This document shows positions 17,413 through 27,075 of a DNA stretch of 64,000 nt, one piece after another. The stretch's first letter is position 1. Each line of letters starts with the position of its first letter. The stretch covers positions 186,001 through 250,000 of the forward strand of contig CANNDF010000001.1 of NCBI GenBank assembly GCA_947503305.1, written 5' to 3'. The stretch comes from an uncultured Dokdonia sp. (lineage in GTDB: Bacteria; Bacteroidota; Bacteroidia; Flavobacteriales; Flavobacteriaceae). The notes below the pieces were generated by a model. That model did not search any database. It was not told the DNA's origin and saw nothing but the letters and a program-made list of their open reading frames with translations. A program made the translations under genes and the position numbers.

Positions 17413-20400
17413 TTACAATACTACTTTACCAAGAGTTACCTTATCTGATTGCTTAAAGAGTTTTACTACTTTGATCTCTTTGGTTTCCTGTGGTGTACCA
17501 TAATTTCTATAGACAGTATACTTTAAGAATGGAGGTAATACATAATCCCCTTCATCCCCTAAATATTGAATATTAATCAACCATTCTCCAGAAGGTGCAT
17601 CATCTATAATAAATTCCTCAGACTGGAATCCTTGAGACTGCTCTCTTTCTAGTCGTTCTCTATTGTCTTCTAGAGTGTGTGTCCATTTAAAAAACTTCTT
17701 ATCTGGATTTACAAACTGAAACTCAAAGGGTACCGATCTATCTGACCACTCAATCACCATACGAATGTCTACATCAAAATCTATGCGTAACCATTCATTA
17801 GGCAGACGTTCATAATCTATCTTATCTTTATACAAAGACACAAGGTGACTAAGTTCACTCCTTAAAACATTTTCTAACCCTTTAAAATCAACACCTTTAA
17901 TCTGCTCTCCAAGCATATTATAATACAATTCCAAGGCTCTATTGTATTGTCCTGTTTCTTGATAAATCAATGCTAAATCTCTATACGACTGGGCTTCTTG
18001 TGGAGCAATCTTTGCGACACGCTCATAAATTAATTCTGCATTCTTATAATCTCCTACAGCACTATAAATATATCCTAGTGTACGAAGGGCCTTCGTATTA
18101 TTTCTGGAAATATAGGCAAGATCTGCACGTACCTGGTCTGCCTTTCGTCTATCTATCCCTTCAAAATATTGAGCAACATCTACATAAAATTCAAGTGGAG
18201 ATTCCTGAGTTCTAGCTATTTTTTGATAGTGCTCAAATTGATCTTCTATACTTGGTATTTCGCGTAAGCGTAATATATATTCTGGTAGTGCAGCGTCAAG
18301 TGATCGGGTAGAGGCTCCATCATACTCATTCCCACTTACTAATGCCGATTTTTGGGCTGCAGCGGCTTTGTCTTTAAAGCTAGATTCTTTGGTTTTAATT
18401 AAAAATGCTCCTCCTGCTGCAAGAGATCCATATCGAGAGGTTGCCACAACAGATTTTAATACTGAAATACTTTCTATTTGTTGCACATCAAGAAAATTAG
18501 GAACTTCTTGATATGGTGTCCCATTTACAATCCAAATAGGGGGAATCTCATTTGTAATAGATTGATTTCCTCCTCGTATTTTATAAACCACCTCACTTCC
18601 ACTATATAGCCCTCCAGCAACTGTAACTCCTGCTACCTTTCCTGTGATAAGTTGTTGTAAGTTAGTCGCTCCTGCACTAAAAGAATCACTCGTAAGTTCG
18701 TCTACAGCATATCCTAGTTTATCACTATTTTCTTTACCATATCCCGTCTCTATGGTATTATCTACTCGACGGTTTCCTTGTACAATCACTTCATCTAGAT
18801 TATCGTTTTTTGGAGTGAGTTCTACACTTCCTATATCTTGAGATGTTACCAATAACTCTTTGGCAAACATTCCTACTTTACTCACCACCAGCACATCATC
18901 TAGAGCTGCTTGTATCTCAAATTCTCCTTTGTTATTTGTATAGACTTCATCAAAACTCCCTTTTCTGGTAATGGTGGCATCACTCAAGACTCCTTGAGGG
19001 CCTTTTACAATACCTCGAACTTGTAGTCTATCATTAGATTGTACAGGCGTATCTATAGATTGTACTTCCTCGTTATAATCGTTTCCTTCTACTAATGCCG
19101 AAGGAGCCTCTGTTGTTACTCCTTGGGTATTTAATAAAGCTCTCGTAGTAATCTCAACAACACCATTTTTACCTAGTGTACCGTAACGAGTGGTTCCAAT
19201 TATAGATTTTATAATTGATATGCTTTCTACTCTATCAGGAGAAATAAATGGTCGAGGTATATCTGAAGGAATTATTAACCCATCAATAACTATTGTCATT
19301 GCATTAGACCTTCCTACAACAGTTAATCCAAAATATGGATCATCAATAGCAGATATCCCTGCAAACTTGCCATTTATAACATTTGCTAAATCTATTTGAT
19401 GATCCCCTATATCTTCTTTTTTTATTACTTTAACATCATAGCCTACTTTATCTCTATTCTCTTCTCCCCAAGCTGTTCTTATGGTTTCATCTTTACCATC
19501 CCTATTCTCTCCTTTTAAAACAACTTCATCTAGTACATCATTTTTAGGTAAAAGATCAATATCATAGGTTGTAGCTTCATCTATCATAAATCCTTTAGGA
19601 TACATTCCAAGATATTGTACAATCAGTTCATCTCCTTTTTGGGCATAAATTTCAAAGGAGCCATCGCTTTTAGATGTATATTCTTCAAAAGTTCCTTTTT
19701 TAGAAATAGTAGCTCCTTGAATAGGTTTTCCTACGCTTGTTATCTTACCTGTGATTTTTATTTGGGATTTGGTTTTTAAAACACCCTCAGATATAGACTG
19801 AACCTCTTCAGTATAATCATTGCCTTTAACTAGAAGAGAGGTTTTCCTTTTGGCTTTAGACAACGGCATTGTTTTAGTTGTAATAATCACAAACAAGTCT
19901 GATATAGGTAGTCCATATCGACTCGTCAAAAATGGAGAGTCTTTTACGATAATAGATTCTATTTCATTATCTAGTATATATAGAGGTATAGGTTCTCCTC
20001 GAAATAACTGACGCCCATTAATAATATATCCAGGTTCTCTACCTTGAATTGTCACAATTGTTCCTCTAAATGGATCTTGCGTAATAACGACACCTTTAAA
20101 CTTCTCCTGTAAAACATATTCTAATGTTTTGGCATCGGGAGTAATATCATCTGCCGTTATATAGAAATCTCCTAAGGCTGTCGTTCCTCCAGGAATACTA
20201 GGATGATTGATATTACCTTTAATAATTTTATTTCCTACTATTACCTCTTCTATTTTCTTTGTAAGTACTACTTCATCTAGGACATCATTTTCTGGTAATA
20301 ATTCAATAACGAGATCTTTATTATTATCTATTCGAATATCTTTAGGAAACATCCCTAAGTATCGTAATTGTAAAATATCTCCCTCACTTGCAGGCACTTC

Positions 20401-21351
20401 AAACCTTCCACTAGCATCTGTAAGATACTCTGTAAAGTCTCCTTTCTTTATAATAGAGACTTCCTGTAAAGGTTTTCCAAGACTAGTGATTTTCCCTTTT
20501 ATAACTGGTCCGTTGCTTTGACTTGTAACAGATACTCGTTCATCTTTGGAAATTGTGTTTGTATTTGCTACCGGTATATTTCCTTTCTTTATTATTTGAA
20601 AGTTTCCTGATGTATAACGTGCTAATTTCTGGAGGTATCCTGTATCTATTTCTCTTCCTGTGGCAATGGCATATATAGGAATATCTTGTGATACGTTAAG
20701 TGTGCCAAAATTTGATCCCCCTTTTGAGGATAAAATAACTGCATCTGTATCTTTTATTTCTAATACTCCATAATTAGAAGGTCCATTATAGACTAGAGAG
20801 GTTACGCTTTCGCGAAAGCGGGATAGATCTCCATTACGGACTTCAAAAGTTTCTTTCTTTTGTATCTTATGATTAAAGGCTACTAAAGTAATGTCAAGGC
20901 GTTTATATGGCGCAGTAAATTGCTGTATATAAGCAATTTCTGATTCAACGTCTCTTCCTTGCATTCCCTCAGAAATATCCCAAAATATAGAAAGCTTTTT
21001 TATCTTTTTATCTCTTTTTGTCTCTTTGGAAGAACTTAATTCTATGGTGCTGGATGTATTAAACAGCGATCGTATTTCATTAACTCCCAGTTGTATAGAT
21101 TCATAACCGCTAGCTCCTACTAGTAGTGTACTTTCTGAGCGTAATACTTCATGATATTTCTTATAAACAAAGCGCCCGCTGGTATCTGTAAGCTCTCCAA
21201 CTCCTTGGTCGCTTATTCCTACTTTAGCATTTGATATAGGCTGTCTTGTATCGGCATCTATTACTTTTCCTTTAAATATGGTTTGTGCATGTATTCCTAC
21301 TGTAAAACTTAATAGAAATACGACTAGTGCGTATTTGTAATTATTTTTCAT
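17413..21351 (-). CDS. Array protein C: VWA-like and three CarboxypepD_reg/TonB-plug units, TPR, DUF2135
   Basis: A 1312-residue exported protein (signal peptide 1-22). CarboxypepD_reg 24-105, closely like A (KVGISDQGVGELTD); VWA-like domain about 118-270 with a degenerate MIDAS (DISEG at 125-129, and SSKGG at 208-212 where A has FSDGE). Then three consecutive units of CarboxypepD_reg plus TonB plug (about 283-505, 530-750, 776-1000), each starting with a GKIT/GIVK strand, passing through LDEVV, and closed by a LVxGNDY/GNEY linker (506, 753, 1004). TPRs occupy about 1035-1180 and DUF2135 about 1195-1310. There is no barrel. It starts 13 bases after gene B ends, so the two are cotranscribed. 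Function unknown; a surface or periplasmic scaffold is an inference only. Confidence 0.85.
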   Translation of the reverse strand: MKNNYKYALVVFLLSFTVGIHAQTIFKGKVIDADTRQPISNAKVGISDQGVGELTDTSGRFVYKKYHEVLRSESTLLVGASGYESIQLGVNEIRSLFNTSSTIELSSSKETKRDKKIKKLSIFWDISEGMQGRDVESEIAYIQQFTAPYKRLDITLVAFNHKIQKKETFEVRNGDLSRFRESVTSLVYNGPSNYGVLEIKDTDAVILSSKGGSNFGTLNVSQDIPIYAIATGREIDTGYLQKLARYTSGNFQIIKKGNIPVANTNTISKDERVSVTSQSNGPVIKGKITSLGKPLQEVSIIKKGDFTEYLTDASGRFEVPASEGDILQLRYLGMFPKDIRIDNNKDLVIELLPENDVLDEVVLTKKIEEVIVGNKIIKGNINHPSIPGGTTALGDFYITADDITPDAKTLEYVLQEKFKGVVITQDPFRGTIVTIQGREPGYIINGRQLFRGEPIPLYILDNEIESIIVKDSPFLTSRYGLPISDLFVIITTKTMPLSKAKRKTSLLVKGNDYTEEVQSISEGVLKTKSQIKITGKITSVGKPIQGATISKKGTFEEYTSKSDGSFEIYAQKGDELIVQYLGMYPKGFMIDEATTYDIDLLPKNDVLDEVVLKGENRDGKDETIRTAWGEENRDKVGYDVKVIKKEDIGDHQIDLANVINGKFAGISAIDDPYFGLTVVGRSNAMTIVIDGLIIPSDIPRPFISPDRVESISIIKSIIGTTRYGTLGKNGVVEITTRALLNTQGVTTEAPSALVEGNDYNEEVQSIDTPVQSNDRLQVRGIVKGPQGVLSDATITRKGSFDEVYTNNKGEFEIQAALDDVLVVSKVGMFAKELLVTSQDIGSVELTPKNDNLDEVIVQGNRRVDNTIETGYGKENSDKLGYAVDELTSDSFSAGATNLQQLITGKVAGVTVAGGLYSGSEVVYKIRGGNQSITNEIPPIWIVNGTPYQEVPNFLDVQQIESISVLKSVVATSRYGSLAAGGAFLIKTKESSFKDKAAAAQKSALVSGNEYDGASTRSLDAALPEYILRLREIPSIEDQFEHYQKIARTQESPLEFYVDVAQYFEGIDRRKADQVRADLAYISRNNTKALRTLGYIYSAVGDYKNAELIYERVAKIAPQEAQSYRDLALIYQETGQYNRALELYYNMLGEQIKGVDFKGLENVLRSELSHLVSLYKDKIDYERLPNEWLRIDFDVDIRMVIEWSDRSVPFEFQFVNPDKKFFKWTHTLEDNRERLEREQSQGFQSEEFIIDDAPSGEWLINIQYLGDEGDYVLPPFLKYTVYRNYGTPQETKEIKVVKLFKQSDKVTLGKVVL
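18343..20505 (-). repeat. Three diverged in-gene repeats (CarboxypepD_reg + plug unit)
   Basis: Within gene C, three protein-level repeats of about 220-250 residues each lie at about 19834-20505, 19096-19764 and 18343-19026. All share the order regulatory domain, LDEVV, plug, then the LVxGN(D/E)Y linker. They are diverged, so this is an old duplication rather than recent DNA repeats. Confidence 0.8.
20806..20819. repeat. Palindrome copy 6 (GCTTTCGCGAAAGC)
   Basis: Perfect copy inside array gene C, read on the minus strand as F-R-E-S (residues 179-182, in the VWA-like domain). Confidence 0.95.
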
Positions 21352-21364
21352 AGTGTCCTTAAAA

Positions 21365-24300
21365 TTAGTTAAGTGTTAGTGTTCCTAAGGTAGTTTTATC
21401 TTGCTGTTTGAAGAGTTTAATAATCTTAACCTCTTTGGTTTCTTGAGGGGTTGCATAGTTAAGGTAGACGGTATACTTTAAATATGCTGGAGGTTGTATT
21501 CCTTCTTCCCCAAGGTATTGAATATTGATAAGCCATTCTCCCGGAGGTGCTTCATCTAGACCAAACTCTTCAAGGCTATACCCCTTTCTAAGTTCGTCCT
21601 CAAGGCGCCCTCGGTCTTCTAAGGCTGTATGTGACCACTCAAAATACTTTGCCTGTGGGTTTACAAATTGAATCTCAAAATCTGCAAGTGTATCTGTCCA
21701 TTCAAAAACAAGGCGACGATCTTTTTTAAAACCTACATCTAGTAAACTATTTGGTAACTCTTCGAAGTTTACTTTTGATTTATGAAAAGCAAGTAATCGC
21801 AAAAGCTCAAATTCAATTGTTTTTTTGAGAGGTGTAAAATCAAGACCTTCTGTATTATTTGCTAGCATTTGTTTATAAAGATTAAATGCTTTTGTATACA
21901 TTCCATTATCTTGATATATCAATGCTAAGTCCCTATAGGATTGAATACGATCTGGAGCGATATCCATAATCTTCTTATAGATTTTTGTTGCAGTATGTAG
22001 GTCTCCTAAAGATTCCATATGATAGGCCATGAGTTTTAAGACCTCAACATTATCGGGTGCAATTACCAATAAATTAGAAAGGATACGAGATGCTACCTTT
22101 CTATCCCATTTCTTAAAATAACTAGCTACGTCTGAGTAAAATTCAATCGGGTTTTGAATTGGGCTTGAACGGTATTGAGAATAGATATTTAGAGCTTCTT
22201 GAAGAGACTGAGATTTTTCTAATTGTATTCCGTAAGGAGTCGTGTCAATCTTATCTTCAAGGAAAGTAACAGTCTCGGTATAATCATTTCCTAGTACCAA
22301 CGCAGATGGTTTTTTAACTTCAGATGATTCAGTATCAAAATCTCCTGTTTTTGTCTTTACAATAATCGCGCCACCTTGTCCGACAACTCCATAAAGAGTA
22401 AGTGCAGCTTGAGATGTCACTACTTGTACTGATGACACCGTTTGTGGATTTACATATGGGATTTGAGTTTGTCCTTGAACATAGGTAATATCATCTATAA
22501 TAACAATAGGTGGTGGTGCAACACCAGCTAGTCTTATAATTCGATATTCTTCATTACGGGTAAATGGATTTCTACCTACACTGACACCTCCTATCCTACT
22601 CAATATATCTCCAAGCGATAGATAGCTAGGTTTTATATCTTCTTCTCTAATAATATTAGTTTTAAAAGCAACTGCATCAAAATTTTTCTTTCCTGTAGCA
22701 GTTTCTACAAACTGTTCATCTTCTTTTGCTTTTCCTGTTAGAATAACTTCGTCTAACCAGTCACCATTTACTTCCATAGTAATGGACACTGTTGTATTAC
22801 TGATTTGTATTTCTTTTGTATTCATTCCTGGAAAACGTATAGATAAACGATCTCCTATTTGTGCAGCTATTTCAAAATCTCCCGAAGCATCCGATTTTAC
22901 TTCTCTAAATGTCCCTTTTAATCGTACTGTAGCACCTTCTATCCCTCCTATTTCTGAGGTGATCTTACCCTTAATTTTTGAAAGTGCTTGAACCTCTTCC
23001 AATGAAGTTTCATTTGAAGTATCTTTTAGAAGAAATTCTAGTGCTTTTCTGGGTGTATAGTTGTTTAAGTTTATAAAAGCACCATCCGTATATAAGGCTG
23101 CCTCTTCTAGTACCTCTACATTAGCTTCGGCGCTATTTGCAATAGCAAAAACCGGACTAGAAAATACAGGTTCTAATTTTGATAATGGTGCGTTTCCATT
23201 GGTAATTAATAGATTTGCCTGTGTTTTCTGAGAAGGAAATTCTTTTATAAAACTATAGTCTGCAATGCCTTCATAGTTTGTATCTTCTAAATACTTAATA
23301 ATGTCTGTAGTTTTTCCTCTTTTTACAGTAAAACTCTTTGTTTCTACATATTCAAATGCAAATTTTTGAACCGTTACATCTACATTTTTTATGGTCTTTA
23401 AATAACGATCTATAAGATCAATATCTGCTTTAAAATTACGAGTTGCTGCTGTAGCAGAGGCATCCCAAAAAATAGTTACAGATTCTGGTAAAATTCTATC
23501 TATAGTCTCTTTATCTCCACTTTTTATTGGATACGACACATCCATAGTAAATCCCATGGCTTCCGATTTATGTGGTTTCCAATAATCTAAGCTTATAGAG
23601 CGTGTAAACGAAGGGTTTTTATTTGCACTTCCTGCCACAGCAAACCCCAATTTATTTCCGTAAATCTCTATAAGTTCTATGCTCGCAATGATATCTGTAT
23701 CTGTATAAATATCATACTGAGATAAAGGAATACGTTCCAACCCTCTTTTCCGAGAAATTGTGTGATAGATTACTGTATTTAAAATATTTTTACTGGGAAT
23801 CCTGTATATAGGATCTATATCGTAAATATTAACTCGAACTCGTATACTATCAGAAAGATTCTCTAAAACAGTGAGATTTAAATTTAAAAGCTTAGTATTC
23901 TCTTTCTTTATTTTAATTTTTGTAGCAATTTCACCCCCGAGTCCTAATTCATTTTTCCAATACCCAAATTTTTCTGGATTGATTTTTCCATTACCAATTG
24001 TCGTATTTTTAATTTTGGCACTCCCTAAAAAAACTTCTCCAAGACTATATAATTCTGGGGTCAGTTTGATTTTATTTTTTGTAGATAAGACCGTATTTAT
24101 AGAAGCTATTGACGTCTTTATTGTCTTATAACCAATAATTGAAAACTGAATTGCATCAGAAGTTTTAATAACATCTGTGCTGTATTTTAATACAAAAAAC
24201 CCATTTGAATCTGTAACTGAACCAATACCCTTACCTATAAAACCAACATTTACAAAAGCAATAGGTTCCTCCGTGTCTTGATGTATTACTTGCCCTTTAA

Positions 24301-24400
24301 GGATTGTATACTCTCCTTGAGTACTAATTTGAGACTTGGAATCTGTTATAAAAAAGAGAGAAAATATAAAGAAAAAATAAATCGTAATGTTCATTCTCAT
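21365..24400 (-). CDS. Array protein B: CarboxypepD_reg / VWA-like / TonB-plug / TPR / DUF2135
   Basis: A 1011-residue exported protein. ATG at 24400 is chosen because MRMNITIYFFFIFSLFFITD is a complete signal peptide; an in-frame ATG at 24430 would add ten residues. Domains, numbered from the chosen start: CarboxypepD_reg about 33-115; a beta-rich region shared with D about 145-290 (GLGGEIATKIKIKKE); VWA-like about 306-460 with a weak MIDAS (DASAT; the later Asp is Asn in LITNGNA); second CarboxypepD_reg about 475-545; plug about 550-685; ALVLGNDYTE linker at about 700; TPRs about 735-885; DUF2135 about 893-1005. No barrel follows. It is 169 bases downstream of gene A and 13 bases upstream of gene C. 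Function unknown. Confidence 0.85.
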   Translation of the reverse strand: MRMNITIYFFFIFSLFFITDSKSQISTQGEYTILKGQVIHQDTEEPIAFVNVGFIGKGIGSVTDSNGFFVLKYSTDVIKTSDAIQFSIIGYKTIKTSIASINTVLSTKNKIKLTPELYSLGEVFLGSAKIKNTTIGNGKINPEKFGYWKNELGLGGEIATKIKIKKENTKLLNLNLTVLENLSDSIRVRVNIYDIDPIYRIPSKNILNTVIYHTISRKRGLERIPLSQYDIYTDTDIIASIELIEIYGNKLGFAVAGSANKNPSFTRSISLDYWKPHKSEAMGFTMDVSYPIKSGDKETIDRILPESVTIFWDASATAATRNFKADIDLIDRYLKTIKNVDVTVQKFAFEYVETKSFTVKRGKTTDIIKYLEDTNYEGIADYSFIKEFPSQKTQANLLITNGNAPLSKLEPVFSSPVFAIANSAEANVEVLEEAALYTDGAFINLNNYTPRKALEFLLKDTSNETSLEEVQALSKIKGKITSEIGGIEGATVRLKGTFREVKSDASGDFEIAAQIGDRLSIRFPGMNTKEIQISNTTVSITMEVNGDWLDEVILTGKAKEDEQFVETATGKKNFDAVAFKTNIIREEDIKPSYLSLGDILSRIGGVSVGRNPFTRNEEYRIIRLAGVAPPPIVIIDDITYVQGQTQIPYVNPQTVSSVQVVTSQAALTLYGVVGQGGAIIVKTKTGDFDTESSEVKKPSALVLGNDYTETVTFLEDKIDTTPYGIQLEKSQSLQEALNIYSQYRSSPIQNPIEFYSDVASYFKKWDRKVASRILSNLLVIAPDNVEVLKLMAYHMESLGDLHTATKIYKKIMDIAPDRIQSYRDLALIYQDNGMYTKAFNLYKQMLANNTEGLDFTPLKKTIEFELLRLLAFHKSKVNFEELPNSLLDVGFKKDRRLVFEWTDTLADFEIQFVNPQAKYFEWSHTALEDRGRLEDELRKGYSLEEFGLDEAPPGEWLINIQYLGEEGIQPPAYLKYTVYLNYATPQETKEVKIIKLFKQQDKTTLGTLTLN

Positions 24401-24569
24401 AAGTGATGCTTTTTTAAAAATGTATATCAAATGAATGATTTACATTGTATGAATCACTTAAATATAAACCATAATGTATGAGATACAGTATATTCCGATA
24501 AATACTTACCTAATCACAGCCTCATTGTATACACTTGTATATGTGGTATTTAAAAATTATAAATCTTAT

Positions 24570-27020
24570 CTAAAGTAAGAATTCGTCGAGTTGGGCTTTC
24601 CCAATTTCAGATGTAAGTTTGATCACTTTTACATCTTTTCGCTCTTCAGAAGTACCATAATCTCTATAGATTGTATACTTAAGATATGGGGGGATTTTTG
24701 TATACGTATTCTCTCCTAAATATTCAATATTTACAATCCATAAACCATGAGGAGCTTCATCTATAACAAACTCTTCTGTTTGAAATCCAGACTTAAGCTC
24801 TTCTTGAAGACGCTCTTTATTATCAAAAAGAGTATGGTTCCATTTAAAATATTTCTTTTGAGGGTTTACAAACTGAAATTCAAAAGGCACCTCTCTATCA
24901 GACCATTCCAGAACCATTCTCAAGTCTAACCGATAATCATTAATTAACCACTCTTCTGGTAACCTTTCATAGTCTATCTGATCTCTATGTAGAGATACCA
25001 AATGCAATAATTCATGCCCCAAAGGTCTTTCCAAGCCAGAAAAATCGACACCAATAATTTGTTCTGCAAGCATATTGATATATAACTCAAGCGATTTATC
25101 ATAAAATCCTGCTTCTTCATATGCTTTTGCCAGATCCCTATAAGATTGCGCATCTTGAGGAGCTAGTGAAGCAATACGTTCGTATAATTTAAGCGCATTT
25201 GTATAGTCTCGTGCACTTTCATAGAGATATGCTACAATACGTAAAACCTTTGCATTTTTTTGAGCTACTTCGACAAGTCTTGATCGTATTTGGGCCGCTT
25301 TATCTTTATCCAGAGGTTGAAAATAAATAGCCATATCTGCAAAAAAAGAAGCATTTGTAGTATTTGCTTTAGATAAGTTTTGATACATTTCATATTGTTT
25401 ATCAATACTTTCTAATTTTTGTATCTGCTTTATGTAGTCTGGTTTTAATACTTCAAGATTTAAGCTTTCAACCTGATCTGTATAGTCATTTCCTTTAACA
25501 AGTGCTCGATCTACAATTTCTCCTCTATCATCAAATTCTACAAAGCTTTTTGTCCTTACAATAAAAGCCCCTCCTGATGCCACAGAACCATATCGTATAG
25601 CAGCAATAGAGGATTTTATAATAGATATACTTTCTATATTTTGGGGATTTACAAAATTTGGCACTTCTGTATAAAGAGAACCATCTAAAACCCATACAGC
25701 TGGTTGCGAATTATTACCTCCTCGTATTGTAAACTGAGCATCATCTCCAAAACCAGATACCTGTACTCCCGCAAACCGTCCTCTAATAATATCACTCAAA
25801 TACGTTGCATTAGGGCGTATATCTGCACTTGTAATAGTACTCACTGCAAAACCTATTGCGTCTTTATCCTTGTCTCCATATCCTACATCTGCTTTATCAG
25901 ATGCTTCTCTTGCTTTTCTACCTTCAAGTACTACCTCATCTAGTAATTCATCAAGGGGCTTCATATCAATAGTAAGTGGCCCATCACCTTCAACAAGCAT
26001 TTCTCTTGGATACATTCCTAGGTATCTTACCTGCAATACATCACCCTCTTCTGCAGGAACTACAAAACTTCCATCTGCTCTAGACAAAAACTCTTCCAGG
26101 TCCCCTTTAATTGTAATACTGGCGCCTTGAATAGGGCCTGTCGTTGTGGCAACAACCCCTTTAAATTGTTTTGAAATAGCAATTGTTTTATCTTTAAATG
26201 GAATCCCCGATTTTATTTGCTCTATACTCTCTGCAACCGAACTATTAGATAAGTTTATATAACTCCCACTTGTATAACTTGCCATAGATCTAAGATAGTT
26301 GTGGTTTGCTCTAGATATACTACTTACAGCATATACAGGTGTGCTTCTATTTGCTTTCCATTCGCCTAAAACAGCCTCTCCGTCAGAAAATAAAAGTGCG
26401 ACATCTGCATTTCCCGTAGTCAAAATGTCATAGGATGTAGCCCCTCCATATTCTATATCTTCTACTGCCTTTTTTAATGCACTTATATCTTTATCTATGA
26501 CAAATGACTTACGTGATAACATAGATTCATTAAATACAATAAAAGAGATATTTACCTCATCAAGCTCAGCAAAATAAGATGTAATAAAGGACCATTCTTT
26601 TTTAAAATTGCGTCGTTTTGATGATAAAGAAGCATCCCAAAAAACTGCAATATTCTTTTGATCTGTAAATGTTTTTGTATTTAATTGCGTTTCACTTTTT
26701 TGTAAATAAAATGTGCTCGTTTTATTAAAAAGATTCCGTATTTGATCCCCTACAAGTTCTATAGATTCATATCCTGGAGCAGTAATTTTAAGGACAGATG
26801 CTTTTCCAATAGTCTGATGATATTTTCTATAATTAAAAGCGCCCTTTGAATTTGTAATAATTCCAATACCTTGATCAGAAATACCTACTTTCACATTATC
26901 AATAGGGGCTTTTGAAGCTTCATCTAAAACCTTTCCTCTAAATACTGTCTGGGCAAAACCAGCCCCACAAAAGTGTAGTACAATAAGGTTTATAAAAACT
27001 ACATAATATATTCTTTTCAT
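24570..27020 (-). CDS. Array protein A: CarboxypepD_reg / VWA / TonB-plug / TPR / DUF2135
   Basis: An 816-residue exported protein, the first of the array in transcription order. Signal peptide 1-23; CarboxypepD_reg 25-106; VWA 122-268 with a complete-looking MIDAS (D129, S131, S133 in DASLS; T195; D213 in FSDGE); second CarboxypepD_reg about 286-352; TonB plug about 360-492 (DEVVLEG ... IRGGNN ... SGGAFIVRTK); ALVKGNDYTDQVESL linker at 506-520; TPRs about 540-680 (APQDAQSYRDLAKAYEEAG); DUF2135 about 697-812 (ERLQEELKSGFQTEEFVIDE). There is no outer-membrane barrel. Of the four, only A keeps every MIDAS position. Homologues may be annotated as TonB-dependent receptor plug or carboxypeptidase-like regulatory domain proteins; the role is unknown. 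Confidence 0.87.
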   Translation of the reverse strand: MKRIYYVVFINLIVLHFCGAGFAQTVFRGKVLDEASKAPIDNVKVGISDQGIGIITNSKGAFNYRKYHQTIGKASVLKITAPGYESIELVGDQIRNLFNKTSTFYLQKSETQLNTKTFTDQKNIAVFWDASLSSKRRNFKKEWSFITSYFAELDEVNISFIVFNESMLSRKSFVIDKDISALKKAVEDIEYGGATSYDILTTGNADVALLFSDGEAVLGEWKANRSTPVYAVSSISRANHNYLRSMASYTSGSYINLSNSSVAESIEQIKSGIPFKDKTIAISKQFKGVVATTTGPIQGASITIKGDLEEFLSRADGSFVVPAEEGDVLQVRYLGMYPREMLVEGDGPLTIDMKPLDELLDEVVLEGRKAREASDKADVGYGDKDKDAIGFAVSTITSADIRPNATYLSDIIRGRFAGVQVSGFGDDAQFTIRGGNNSQPAVWVLDGSLYTEVPNFVNPQNIESISIIKSSIAAIRYGSVASGGAFIVRTKSFVEFDDRGEIVDRALVKGNDYTDQVESLNLEVLKPDYIKQIQKLESIDKQYEMYQNLSKANTTNASFFADMAIYFQPLDKDKAAQIRSRLVEVAQKNAKVLRIVAYLYESARDYTNALKLYERIASLAPQDAQSYRDLAKAYEEAGFYDKSLELYINMLAEQIIGVDFSGLERPLGHELLHLVSLHRDQIDYERLPEEWLINDYRLDLRMVLEWSDREVPFEFQFVNPQKKYFKWNHTLFDNKERLQEELKSGFQTEEFVIDEAPHGLWIVNIEYLGENTYTKIPPYLKYTIYRDYGTSEERKDVKVIKLTSEIGKAQLDEFLL

Positions 27021-27075
27021 CGTTTCCTGTAATTACTAGTTACAAATATGGCACAAAAGACCTAAAAACTATCTA

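Noticed and set aside
14407-27020. Calling the four array proteins TonB-dependent receptors
   Set aside because: Plug-like segments are present, but the chains continue into TPR and DUF2135 domains and none has the 600-700 residue barrel that a receptor needs.
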